Positions 1 through 8,473 of a DNA stretch of 35,139 bases are shown here, piece by piece; the first letter of the stretch is position 1, and each line of letters starts with the position of its first letter. The DNA lies in the NCBI GenBank assembly GCA_900553465.1, contig USDT01000029.1, positions 1 through 35,139 on the forward strand, given 5' to 3'. The position numbers were made by a program, and so were the translations under genes. The notes under the pieces are model-generated. The model was given only the letters and a program-made list of their open reading frames with translations. It made no database searches and was not told where the DNA came from. Source of the stretch: an uncultured Prevotella sp. (GTDB lineage Bacteria; Bacteroidota; Bacteroidia; Bacteroidales; Bacteroidaceae).

Positions 1-35
1 TATCCGCTTATGCAACTTATAATCAGGGATTTAAT

Positions 36-137
36 TTATAGAAGTCCCCTAAAGTCTGAATACAATCTAAGTGGAACCAATGTCTTTTTTAGTTGTGACA
101 TAAATATTTTGAATTGTTCTTCTGTATGTGCTTTCAT
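36..137 (-). pseudogene. 5' remnant of a DpnII-family restriction endonuclease
   Basis: The reading frame starts inside the dam stop codon (TAATG overlap, ATG at 137-135) and ends after 33 codons at a TAA. Its only domain-like stretch, FKIFMSQLKKTLVPLRLYSD, resembles the N-terminus of R.DpnII in spacing: Phe, Ser, Thr, then Tyr-x-Asp-Phe. After that Asp-Phe the similarity stops and the frame closes with RGLL. DpnII-type enzymes are about 290 residues, so nearly all of the protein, including the catalytic region, is missing. Overlap with the methyltransferase fits a translationally coupled restriction-modification operon. The break near position 52 could be an insertion or deletion junction; positions 1-52 show nothing I recognise. 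The family call rests on a short match and is moderately secure. Confidence 0.5.
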
Positions 138-1087
138 TATAAGTTCGTGTTAATGTGTTGTTGTGTGTCGTTATAGTGTATATTTTTGGTAAAAGATTTT
201 TTAAAGTTTCTAATTAAAATCTCTGTGATTTTTCCTCTTTTTTCAGGGTTTGCATTAATATTTCTTGAAGCAAAAACACGTTTTATATGATATTCATTAT
301 ATAATTTTTCAAAAAAAATATCAGTCTTATTTTTACTTGAACAATCAGAATTACTTAACATAAAGCTATATCCAGAATTGTTTATACGATCGCAAAAAAG
401 TTTCAGTCTTATTTGAGAGTCATCATTGAAACCTTCTTTTGTATAATCGTTGAAACTGGAAGTATTGCTTAATGGACGGTATGGAGGGTCAAAATAAAAC
501 AGCGTATTTTTTTTTGCAAATTGATATGTTTCTTCAAAATCACCTGTAATAATATCCACTTTTTGTAGCAATTCACTATCAGCCAATATTGTTTCGTTAT
601 CGCAAATTGTTGGATTTTTATATTTGCCGAATGGTACATTAAATGAGCCTGACTTATTTACTCTGTAAAGTCCGTTAAAACAGGTTCTATTTAAGAATAT
701 AAATAATGTTGTATTATTGATATCATCAAGCGATTTTTTATTAAATATAGAACGAATATTTAAATAAAATTCTTTACGCTTTTCCTCTGTGGAGAGAGCG
801 TAATATTCTGCTTGTATATTTTCTAATGATTTTATTAATTCCTTTGGATTTTTTTTTATGACATTATAGCATGTCATTAAGTCTGGATTTATGTCGTTTA
901 TAACAGCCGAGGTGATATTTTTATATGTTTGAAGCATATAGAAAAGCATAGCACCACCACCTACAAATGGTTCAATGTATGTTGCGTTGTCCCATTTATA
1001 GAAATTTGCAGGAAGTAGTTTCTCCAGTTGTTCAATTAATTGACCTTTTCCTCCAACCCATTTGAGGAAAGGCTTTGCTTTATTCAT
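137..1087 (-). CDS. dam: DNA adenine (N6) methyltransferase, Dam/DpnM type
   Basis: This protein transfers a methyl group from S-adenosylmethionine to adenine, most likely in GATC. The 316 residues are full length for the D12 class. Visible motifs are the AdoMet-binding FLKWVGGKGQL (residues 7-17), EPFVGGG (39-45), the FNGLYRVNKSGSFNVPFGKY block (137-156) and the catalytic DPPY (200-203) followed by RPLSNTSSF. All align well with DpnM of the DpnII system. The gene is AT-rich compared with its neighbours, which suggests transfer. Downstream, overlapping its stop, lies a truncated DpnII-like endonuclease, so the enzyme is probably an orphan methylase left from a restriction-modification system. 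A candidate promoter lies at 1111-1118. The C-terminal 25 or so residues (after about 290) are polar and low in complexity. Confidence 0.93.
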   Translation of the reverse strand: MNKAKPFLKWVGGKGQLIEQLEKLLPANFYKWDNATYIEPFVGGGAMLFYMLQTYKNITSAVINDINPDLMTCYNVIKKNPKELIKSLENIQAEYYALSTEEKRKEFYLNIRSIFNKKSLDDINNTTLFIFLNRTCFNGLYRVNKSGSFNVPFGKYKNPTICDNETILADSELLQKVDIITGDFEETYQFAKKNTLFYFDPPYRPLSNTSSFNDYTKEGFNDDSQIRLKLFCDRINNSGYSFMLSNSDCSSKNKTDIFFEKLYNEYHIKRVFASRNINANPEKRGKITEILIRNFKKSFTKNIHYNDTQQHINTNL

Positions 1088-1110
1088 ATTTAATTAGCTG
1101 TTAGTGATTG

Positions 1111-1118
1111 CAAAGTTA
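1111..1118 (-). promoter_or_regulatory. Candidate -7 element for dam
   Basis: On the minus strand this reads TAACTTTG, a perfect Bacteroidetes -7 element (TAnnTTTG), 24 bases before the dam start codon. A TTTG lies 23 bases further upstream, slightly more than the usual spacing. Confidence 0.6.
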
Positions 1119-1647
1119 TAAAAAATAATTAACTTATTCAACAAACATTATTTGGAACAATCTTGAAATATTTTAAAACGTATCCAAAACCGCTAAGAAC
1201 AGATAACAGTAATAATATGGATGAATTATACGTTCTCTCAAGATCCGAATGAGTTTGTTCAATATATAAGTTGATTATTTACAGTTTTAAATGCTAAAAA
1301 ATTATCTATATGAGAAGAATGTATTATTTCGTATTTTATAATAAAATTTGAATGTTATATCAAGAAACACCTGTCAGAAGTGACAAATAATAATGAACAT
1401 AAAGATCCATTATGGTTATAATGTAACTAAATAATATTTGGTGGCAAATAAATAATTGATAGAATAGTTGCCGGAATATATTATGTAAAAGTATGATAAG
1501 CATTTCTTTCAATATACAATGCCTTGGTGCTATGTTTTTCCTTTTATCCTTTTAATGTGGTTTTATCACAGATTCTACTGTGTTTAGTGTATGATATCGC
1601 TTTGTGTCAGATGTATTATTGTGGAATTTGATTGTCAAAGGCGTTGT
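1119..1647. other. AT-rich stretch without a gene
   Basis: There is no credible reading frame on either strand and no RNA gene that I can recognise. The composition matches the dam gene, not the GC-richer DNA that follows, so this is probably part of the same acquired segment. Confidence 0.5.
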
Positions 1648-1735
1648 CAAAAGCACTTCTAGAGGCCCTGAAATAGGCTTTTTGAGGTGTTGATACTGGA
1701 TTTATTAGGAGCGGGATGGGCCGTTTCTGGAACTG
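1648..1735. repeat. 22-bp-pitch repeat array (copy 1)
   Basis: Four units can be laid out at exact 22-bp steps (1648, 1670, 1692, 1714). The third block is weak; the fourth contains GGATGGGCCGTTTC, close to the family dyad GAWAYGGSCYRTWTC. No leader hairpin or tail is attached. This is the most degenerate of six arrays in the window and lies between the dam segment and the gene at 1875-2519. Confidence 0.6.
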
Positions 1736-1874
1736 AAAAAGTCTGTTTTGTTCCGTGATGTGGCAGAAACATTATCTCGATGTCCCGTTTTTTGCTTTCA
1801 GACAGTGTGGCGACGTCTTTCCGGGTGTGACCGGTTACGGGCTGCGGATGGCAGAACGGCGGGGCAGGGGTGCG

Positions 1875-2519
1875 TCATTTGAAATAGGCACGCATCTGTG
1901 CCGCCGTGGCTGCGAGCTCTTCGGGTTCTTTCGAGATAGACCTGCGCCATATCTCAAGGCACGGTTTGTAGAGTGGCGACGACGTGTCGCTGTGCTTCAT
2001 GCAGGGGTCGCACACAAGGAAATTGTGCATCACTTCTACCACAAGCTGCGGCGATATGCGCATCAGACGCGCCAGTTCGTCCACCTCGGGCGTCTCCGCC
2101 ACCATGGTGATGGGTGTCAGACGGAAATACAGGTCGAGAATCATTGTGAGCATCATGGGCGTGAGCCGTCGGTCGGCTTCTATCGGCCGGTAGTCGGTTT
2201 CGAACGAATCTACTGTTTCCACACCCTCATAGAAAGCACCCGCCGTGCCGAATCCGTTCATCTGGCGCAGACGCTTCACGTCGCGCGACAGTCGGCGCGG
2301 ATTTGCCGAATAGCTCTGCCACAGGTGTTGCAGCGACGGCGTGTCAGGCCGGCGCAGTCTGAACATCTGCGCGTATAGATGTTGCGGCTCGATGTGAAGT
2401 TCGAGACTCAGCTGTATGAGTGGCCGCGAGTAGAGTGGTTTCACGCCTTCGGGCCTTTTCAGATAAAGCTGCATCAGCGGCAGCCACATATCGTCGGACC
2501 ATAGAGGATGTTGTGTCAT
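1875..2519 (-). CDS. Conserved-looking protein of unknown function with two possible helix-turn-helix segments
   Basis: I do not recognise this 214-residue protein. It is soluble, with no signal peptide or membrane segment. Two stretches look like helix-turn-helix units: residues 33-57 (containing LSLELHIEPQHLYAQMFRLR) and residues 147-168 (DELARLMRISPQLVVEVMHN). That would fit a DNA-binding or regulatory protein, but no fold can be assigned by eye. Codon use matches the neighbouring housekeeping genes and the opposite-strand frame over the same region has an implausible Arg/His-rich composition, so the minus frame is the real one. The ATG at 2519 is the first in frame. It is transcribed away from mutS; the 1.1 kb between them carries a repeat element. 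Confidence 0.7.
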   Translation of the reverse strand: MTQHPLWSDDMWLPLMQLYLKRPEGVKPLYSRPLIQLSLELHIEPQHLYAQMFRLRRPDTPSLQHLWQSYSANPRRLSRDVKRLRQMNGFGTAGAFYEGVETVDSFETDYRPIEADRRLTPMMLTMILDLYFRLTPITMVAETPEVDELARLMRISPQLVVEVMHNFLVCDPCMKHSDTSSPLYKPCLEIWRRSISKEPEELAATAAQMRAYFK

Positions 2520-2892
2520 GATGCGTCGTGGTGTTGTTTGGTTCAGTATGTATGCCGTGTTTAGGGGTGTGCCGGTGGCGGTTCCGGTTGTGTGCGTGCC
2601 GTGTCCGGAGCTATGCCGCGCGGCGTAACAGCGGTGCTAATATAGCAAATAATTTTCAAAAAGAGGCTGTTGCGGGTGTGTTTTTTGATGCGGTGATGTC
2701 GGCGGGACGCCTTTGCGGCTTTTTATTGTGCCGGCCGTTGAAATATTGAATGCTGAAAGTGGTGAACGGTACTTTATGTTTTTGTTTCTTTATGTGCGGT
2801 GGAGTAGAATTTCAGAAAGAAAGGGTTTTGATAAAAGAGGGTGGTTTCGGTTGCGTATAAGCGATGTCTTCGTATGCTTAAACGAATGTAAT

Positions 2893-3318
2893 ATGGGCAA
2901 CTTTCAATTTATAACCGGATTTTGATTTTTCCCTCCGGGTTTCCGGTTCTACCCCGTTTATTTTTCGCGTATTTGCGGACTGACTCTCTCTCGGACGCAA
3001 ATACGCGAATTATGAGAAGTTTTTATAAAACACTGAATGTCAATAACTTATATTTGAGGTGTATTCTTCCGCCCTACGATAAGCACCATTCCGGCATGCG
3101 ATATGGGCCATATCAGGGGCTGAAACGGCCCGAACCACGCCCTGATATGAACTGAATCGGACCATAAAACGGGCATTATCGGAGTGTCGTTTGAACTTTT
3201 CTGTACAACATCGCAGGGTATATGACATTGCCGTAAAGTCTGAAATGGTCTTTATAGTGCCGGATTGGACATTCCCGTATTTCTATTTTGAGATTTTATT
3301 TTGTCAAAATAAAGTCAA
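2893..3318 (+). repeat. 426-bp intergenic element with leader hairpin, 22-bp array and AT-rich tail (copy 2)
   Basis: The element aligns collinearly with 34714-35139; both spans are exactly 426 bp with no net insertion or deletion. It starts at ATGGGCAACTTT, has a 14-bp perfect inverted repeat (2964-2977 with 2996-3009, arms TTCGCGTATTTGCG), five 22-bp units at 3078, 3100, 3122, 3144 and 3166, a linker, and an AT-rich tail ending near TTTTGTCAAAATAAAGTCAA. Unit 2 contains the perfect dyad GATATGGGCCATATC. The flanks beyond 2884 and 3330 show no similarity to copy 6. It contains no credible gene. It lies between two divergent genes, upstream of the mutS promoter. Confidence 0.85.
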
Positions 3319-3599
3319 GAAAAATCGTAAGTCGGTTCCGCGGGTTTTCTTTAAAAATACTGATATCAGGCGTGGAAAAAGGCATCGGAAATATGAGTCC
3401 GGTGTGCGGTGACGGTTTATTGGTTTTGGCAGCGTGGATTTATTGTTATGCGGGCAAATGTACTTTTATGGTTTATACATTGATATGTTATTCTGCTGAT
3501 TGACTCGTATTATCATATACATTGACCCCCTGACGCTCTGTTTCTTTCGTTCCGCAGGCGTATTTTGTCGTCAGTCAGATGTTTAATGTGAGCCGAATG

Positions 3600-3631
3600 T
3601 TGTCTTTTTTCGCTGATTTTGTGTAATTTTG
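3600..3631 (+). promoter_or_regulatory. Candidate mutS promoter
   Basis: TTG at 3600-3602 is followed, after 21 bases, by TAATTTTG at 3624-3631, matching the Bacteroidetes -33/-7 pattern. It lies 24 bases before the ATG at 3656. An upstream in-frame TTG at 3629 lies inside this -7 box, so it is not a plausible start codon. Confidence 0.65.
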
Positions 3632-3655
3632 CGTGTTGAAAATCAATACACTGAC

Positions 3656-6295
3656 ATGTCTGCAAAAAAGAAAGATGACGGCCTCACGCCGATGATGAAA
3701 CAGTTTTTCGACCTCAAAGCGAAGCATCCCGATGCGCTGCTGCTGTTCCGCTGCGGCGACTTCTACGAGACTTATTGCGAGGATGCCATTGCTTCGTCGA
3801 AGATACTGGGCATCACTCTCACGCGGCGCAGCAACGGACGCTCGCGCGAGACGGGGCAGGCTACGGAGATGGCAGGCTTTCCTTATCATGCGCTCGACAC
3901 CTATCTGCCCAAGCTCATAAGGGCGGGCAGACGCGTGGCTATATGCGACCAGCTGGAGGATCCCAAGCTTACGAAGACTCTCGTGAAGCGCGGCATCACC
4001 GAACTGGTGACTCCCGGCGTGGCAATGGGCGACAATGTGCTGAACTATAAGGAGAACAACTTTCTGGCGGCCGTACACTTCGGACGGTCGGCATGCGGTG
4101 TAGCGTTTCTCGACATATCCACCGGCGAGTTCCTCACCGGCGAGGGTACGGCCGACTATGTGGAGAAACTGCTTGGCAGTTTCCAGCCCAAGGAGGTGCT
4201 CTACGAGAAGTCGTGCCGTCAGGAATTCGAACAACGGTTCGGCTCACGTTGGTGTGTGTTCGAGCTGGACGAATGGATGTTCACCGAGCAGAGCGCTCGT
4301 CAGAAGCTGCTGCGCCACTTCGGCACACACTCGTTGAAGGGTTTCGGCGTGGAGCATCTGCGCAGTGGGGTGATTGCCTCGGGCGTCATACTACAATATC
4401 TCGAGATGACCCAGCACACGCACATCTCTCACATCACGTCGCTAGCACGCATAGAGGAGGAGCGGTATGTGCGGCTCGACAAGTTCACCATACGCTCGCT
4501 CGAGCTTCTGCACTCCATGCAGGAGGATGGAGCATCGCTTCTTGATGTCATTGACCGCACCGTAACACCGATGGGCGGACGCATGCTGAAGCGCTGGATG
4601 GTGTTCCCGTTGAAGGACGTCAGGCAGATAGAAGACCGTCTGGACGTGGTGGAGCACTTCTTCCGCAAGCCGGACTTCCGTCAGATGGCCGACGAACAGC
4701 TCCACCGCATGGGCGACATTGAGCGCATCATATCCAAGGTGGCGGTGGGAAGAGTGTCGCCGCGCGAGCTCGTTCAGCTCAGGGTGGCTCTGCAGGCAAT
4801 GGTGCCGCTGAAGTCGGCGTGCTGCCATTCGGGCAACAAAATACTTGAGAACATAGGCGCGCAGATGAATCTTTGCGAGAACCTGCGCGACAGAATAGAG
4901 CGCGAGATTCAGCCCGACCCGCCGCAGCTCGTGAGCAAGGGTGGGGTGATAGCCGACGGTTTTTCGCCCGAACTCGACGAACTCAGGGCCATATCGCGCG
5001 GCGGACGCGACTATCTGATGCAGATACAGGAGCGCGAGACCGAGCAGACGGGCATCGCGTCGCTGAAGGTAGGCTACAACAACGTGTTCGGTTACTACCT
5101 CGAGGTGCGCAATACATACAAGGACAAGGTGCCGTCAGACTGGGTGAGAAAGCAGACTCTGGCAAACGCCGAACGCTACATCACGCAGGAGCTGAAGGAA
5201 TATGAGGAGAAGATAATGGGCGCCGACGAGAAGATTCTCGCCCTTGAGACGCGCCTGTTCAACGAACTCGTCATGGCCGCCGGCGAATACATACCGCAGA
5301 TTCAGATAAATGCCAACATCGTGGCGCGCCTCGACTGTCTGCTCTCGTTTGCCAAGACGGCGGAGGAGAACAACTATGTCAGACCGGTGGTTGCCGATGA
5401 CGACGTGCTGGAGATAAAGGGCGGACGCCATCCGGTGATAGAGACGCAGCTGCCGGTGGGCGAGCGTTATGTGCCCAACGACATAGAGCTGGACACCGAA
5501 CGCCAGCAGATTGTTATAATAACAGGTCCCAATATGGCCGGTAAATCGGCTCTGCTGCGCCAGACTGCGCTCATAGTGCTGTTGGCCCAGACTGGTTGTT
5601 TCGTGCCGGCAGAGAGCGCGAGAATAGGTCTGGTGGACAAGATATTCACCCGTGTGGGCGCATCGGACAATATATCGCTGGGCGAATCGACGTTCATGGT
5701 CGAGATGACCGAGGCGGCTAACATACTGAACAACGTCACGCCGCGCTCGCTGGTGCTTTTCGACGAGCTGGGACGCGGCACATCGACATACGACGGCATC
5801 TCCATAGCATGGGCCATAGTGGAATATCTGCACGAACAGCCCAAGGCGCGGGCACGCACGCTTTTCGCCACACACTACCATGAACTGAACGAGATGGAGA
5901 AGAACTTCTCACGCATAAAGAACTACAACGTGAGTGTGAAGGAGGTCGACGGCAAGGTCATCTTCCTGCGCAAGCTCATGCGCGGAGGCTCCGAGCACTC
6001 GTTCGGTATACACGTGGCGGAGATTGCCGGCATGCCGCGCAGCATCGTGAAGCGTGCAGGAGTGATACTGAAGGAGCTCGAAGCGGACAACTCTCAGGTA
6101 GGACGCGTGGGCAAACCTTCGGCAGACAAGATAAACATGACGCGTGAGGGAATGCAGCTCAGCTTCTTCCAGCTGGACGATCCTGTGCTGTGTCAGATAC
6201 GCGACGAGATACTCGGACTCGACATAAACAACCTTACACCTGTTGAGGCTCTCAACAAACTCAACGAGATAAAGAAGATTGTGACAGGTAAGTGA
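3656..6295 (+). CDS. mutS: DNA mismatch repair protein MutS
   Basis: MutS binds base mismatches and small loops in DNA and uses ATP to recruit MutL. The protein is 879 residues, normal for bacterial MutS1. The mismatch-reading Phe-x-Glu is at F36-Y-E38 in the N-terminal domain. The clamp and lever region covers about 260-560. The ATPase has Walker A GPNMAGKS (624-631) and Walker [14 protein letters not shown] with D703 and E704. The extreme C-terminus ([14 protein letters not shown]) is the usual short helical segment. I chose the ATG at 3656 because a TTG nine codons upstream lies in the promoter -7 box. Isoleucine is frequently coded by ATA here, unlike in frdCAB. Confidence 0.97.
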   Translation: MSAKKKDDGLTPMMKQFFDLKAKHPDALLLFRCGDFYETYCEDAIASSKILGITLTRRSNGRSRETGQATEMAGFPYHALDTYLPKLIRAGRRVAICDQLEDPKLTKTLVKRGITELVTPGVAMGDNVLNYKENNFLAAVHFGRSACGVAFLDISTGEFLTGEGTADYVEKLLGSFQPKEVLYEKSCRQEFEQRFGSRWCVFELDEWMFTEQSARQKLLRHFGTHSLKGFGVEHLRSGVIASGVILQYLEMTQHTHISHITSLARIEEERYVRLDKFTIRSLELLHSMQEDGASLLDVIDRTVTPMGGRMLKRWMVFPLKDVRQIEDRLDVVEHFFRKPDFRQMADEQLHRMGDIERIISKVAVGRVSPRELVQLRVALQAMVPLKSACCHSGNKILENIGAQMNLCENLRDRIEREIQPDPPQLVSKGGVIADGFSPELDELRAISRGGRDYLMQIQERETEQTGIASLKVGYNNVFGYYLEVRNTYKDKVPSDWVRKQTLANAERYITQELKEYEEKIMGADEKILALETRLFNELVMAAGEYIPQIQINANIVARLDCLLSFAKTAEENNYVRPVVADDDVLEIKGGRHPVIETQLPVGERYVPNDIELDTERQQIVIITGPNMAGKSALLRQTALIVLLAQTGCFVPAESARIGLVDKIFTRVGASDNISLGESTFMVEMTEAANILNNVTPRSLVLFDELGRGTSTYDGISIAWAIVEYLHEQPKARARTLFATHYHELNEMEKNFSRIKNYNVSVKEVDGKVIFLRKLMRGGSEHSFGIHVAEIAGMPRSIVKRAGVILKELEADNSQVGRVGKPSADKINMTREGMQLSFFQLDDPVLCQIRDEILGLDINNLTPVEALNKLNEIKKIVTGK

Positions 6296-6343
6296 CGCGG
6301 TTGCGTCGCTGCAAATGTTTGTTTTCCGTTTTTATTCACATGC

Positions 6344-6364
6344 GGCAGGACATGGCGTCCTGCC
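6344..6364 (+). terminator. Possible hairpin after mutS
   Basis: GGCAGGAC (6344-6351) pairs perfectly with GTCCTGCC (6357-6364) around a 5-base loop, 48 bases after the mutS stop. There is no T-run after it, so a terminator role is uncertain. Confidence 0.35.
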
Positions 6365-6451
6365 ACAGCAATACGGGCGCATGGCGTCCTCAGACTCTGT
6401 ATAACATAAAACCGGCAGCGTGCCGGACCGACAATAATAAATCATTAAATC

Positions 6452-7792
6452 ATGCAGACATCAAAGAAATATCTAACACGACGCTATCTTCTCTTCCTTT
6501 TTTCAGTATTTGTTAATGCTTACGGTATAGCATTTATCACACGGGCGTTGCTCGGAACATCGCCCATCACGAGTGTGAACTACGTGCTCAGCATGTTCAC
6601 TCCGCTCACCATGGGCCAGTGGACCATTATTGTGAACATCCTGTTCATGCTGATGGAGCTGCCGCTTATGAACCGTCGGCAGTTGCGTTCGGACCTCCGC
6701 ATGTATCTGCTGCAGCTTCCCATAACGCTGTGTTTCGGTACTTTCATCGACATTTCCATGTCGTCGCTGTCGTGGCTTGTGCCCGACAATTACTTTTTCC
6801 AGTTGATGAGCATGCTGGCCGGATGCGTTATTCTTGCCATAGGAATAACACTTGAAGTGAAGGCCGACATAGCAATGGTGGCCGGCGAGTTCTTTGTAAG
6901 GGCGCTGGCACGCCGTTTCAAGGGCGACTTCGGCTACGTGAAGCTGGGCTTCGACATATCCAACGTGGCACTGGCGTGCGGTTTCTCATGGTTCTTCCTG
7001 GGCAACATAAGCGGTGTGCGCGAGGGAACGGTGGCCGCGGCGGTGCTTGTAGGGCCTATCGTTCATTTTCTTACGCCTTTTACGCGCGTTCTCGATCGTG
7101 CGCTGGGATATACCGGCAGAGCCGTTGCTGAGGCCGTAGAGAGCCGCAGACACACTGTCGTGACCATTGCGCGTGAGTATGGAAGCGGTGGCCACAGACT
7201 GGGAGAGATGTTGTCGGCAAAGCTTGGTATAAAGCTCTACGACAGCGAATTCATTACCATGGCGGCGCAGGACAGTGGCATGGATGAGGAATATATCCGT
7301 AAGAACGAGCAGAACATACCGTCTTTCTGGCTCAAATGTATGCTTTCGCAGGGCTATGGCACGCAGGCCGGACGCGGACTTTCCGACGACGATGTGCTGT
7401 TTCTTGCCGAGAGTAAGATAGTGGACACGCTGGCGGAGAAGGAGCCGTGTGTCATCGTCGGGCGCTGTGCCGACTTCGTGCTGAGAGAACATCGTGGAGT
7501 GGTGCGTGTGTTCTGTTGCTCCGACGAGCCTGATGCAGTGGAACGCTGCATGGAGGAATACAACATGGACAGGACAAAGGCGGAGAACGAAGTAAGGCGT
7601 GTGAACCGTGCCAGAGCGACACACTACGAGTACTATACGGGCCAGAAGTGGGATGATCCGCATCATTACGACATAATGATAAACACCGCGTGCATAAGTC
7701 TTGAGGATGCCTGCGACATGATAGCAGGTATGTACAGAAAGGCCGAACGCGCTCTGCAGGCGGACGGAAAGACAGCTTCGGCGCAGGCATAA
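6452..7792 (+). CDS. Fusion of a YczE/YitT-like membrane domain with a cytidylate kinase-like domain
   Basis: The 446-residue protein has two parts. Residues about 8-215 are hydrophobic with five or more membrane segments (around 12-30, 55-75, 85-110, 115-135, 170-205), resembling YczE/YitT-family integral membrane proteins of unknown role. Residues about 233-435 resemble the cytidylate kinase-like family: TVVTIAREYGSGGHRLGEML (235-254) holds the P-loop, followed by KLGIKLYDSEFI and CVIVGRCADFVLRE. The kinase half would lie in the cytoplasm and presumably phosphorylates a nucleotide, but its substrate is not evident. Similar two-domain proteins are, as I recall, annotated in Bacteroides as cytidylate kinase family. 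It follows mutS by 156 bases; I see no clear -7 element before it, so it may be read from upstream. Confidence 0.8.
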   Translation: MQTSKKYLTRRYLLFLFSVFVNAYGIAFITRALLGTSPITSVNYVLSMFTPLTMGQWTIIVNILFMLMELPLMNRRQLRSDLRMYLLQLPITLCFGTFIDISMSSLSWLVPDNYFFQLMSMLAGCVILAIGITLEVKADIAMVAGEFFVRALARRFKGDFGYVKLGFDISNVALACGFSWFFLGNISGVREGTVAAAVLVGPIVHFLTPFTRVLDRALGYTGRAVAEAVESRRHTVVTIAREYGSGGHRLGEMLSAKLGIKLYDSEFITMAAQDSGMDEEYIRKNEQNIPSFWLKCMLSQGYGTQAGRGLSDDDVLFLAESKIVDTLAEKEPCVIVGRCADFVLREHRGVVRVFCCSDEPDAVERCMEEYNMDRTKAENEVRRVNRARATHYEYYTGQKWDDPHHYDIMINTACISLEDACDMIAGMYRKAERALQADGKTASAQA

Positions 7793-7884
7793 TGGCGTGG
7801 CGGACCGGCCGTTGGAGCGTTATGATAATTCTGCGACGCTCTTATGGATGATGTGTGACCGCATAATGAAACAACAGAAAGATT

Positions 7885-8370
7885 ATGATAAGATTTGTAG
7901 AAGACCGGGATGTAAGGCGGATCACCGAAATATACAACCGCTACATCACCGAAGGCGTGGAGACGTTTGAGACGGAACCGCTCACTGAAGAGCGGATGGC
8001 GCAGCGTGTGAAGGACATTGCCGCCACGTGTCCTTATCTCGTCTATGAGGAGAATGGGGTGGTGGAAGGCTATTGCTACGCCCATCCGTGGAAGGAGCGT
8101 GCGGCTTTTGCCAATACGTTTGAGACCACGGTGTATGTTGCCCACGGCTCAGGCGGGCGCGGTATCGGCTCGTCGCTCATGCGCAGACTGATAGAGGAGT
8201 GCCGCCGCAAGGGCTGCAGGGTACTCGTGGCATGCATCACCGGCTGCAACGAACCGAGCATAGCGCTCCATAAGAAATTGGGTTTCGTGCAGGCGTCCCA
8301 CTTCCACAACGTGGGCTACAAGTTCGGACGGTGGCTCGATGTGGTGGATCTTGAAATGCAGCTTGGCTGA
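7885..8370 (+). CDS. GNAT-family N-acetyltransferase (phosphinothricin acetyltransferase-like)
   Basis: The 161-residue protein is a single GNAT domain that transfers an acetyl group from acetyl-CoA to an amine. The N-terminus (MIRFVEDRDVRRITEIYNRY), the segment VETFETEPLTEERM and the later GYCYAHPWKERAAF follow the pattern of the Pat/Bar/MnaT subgroup, whose members acetylate phosphinothricin-like compounds or methionine sulfoximine. The acetyl-CoA pyrophosphate loop is GRGIGSSLM (91-99). The late motif NEPSIALHKKLGFVQ is also typical. The true substrate is unknown. The gene lies 92 bases after the kinase fusion on the same strand and ends 30 bases before a strong terminator hairpin, so it is probably the last gene of that transcript. 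Confidence 0.88.
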   Translation: MIRFVEDRDVRRITEIYNRYITEGVETFETEPLTEERMAQRVKDIAATCPYLVYEENGVVEGYCYAHPWKERAAFANTFETTVYVAHGSGGRGIGSSLMRRLIEECRRKGCRVLVACITGCNEPSIALHKKLGFVQASHFHNVGYKFGRWLDVVDLEMQLG

Positions 8371-8400
8371 CGTGCTGAGACGTTGAGGCCGGAATTGGAA

Positions 8401-8454
8401 AAAGAAATGTCCGCGACGGGTTTCATACACACCGTCGCGGACATTTCTTTTTAT
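8401..8454. terminator. Bidirectional terminator between the GNAT gene and the GH127 gene
   Basis: A perfect 19-bp stem (8401-8419 with 8432-8450) encloses a 12-base loop. The A-rich outer base of one arm becomes a T-run on either strand, as expected for a terminator shared by two convergent genes. Confidence 0.93.
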
Positions 8455-8473
8455 GCTTTTCTGTGCAGTGTTT

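Noticed and set aside
1755..2378. 207-codon plus-strand open frame
   Set aside because: It is antisense to the gene at 1875-2519, with Arg/His/Cys-rich composition and no family resemblance.
2713..3503. Several short open frames on both strands between 2713 and 3503
   Set aside because: They run through the repeat element and its flanks; no frame is preserved in copy 6 except the last ten codons before position 2925.
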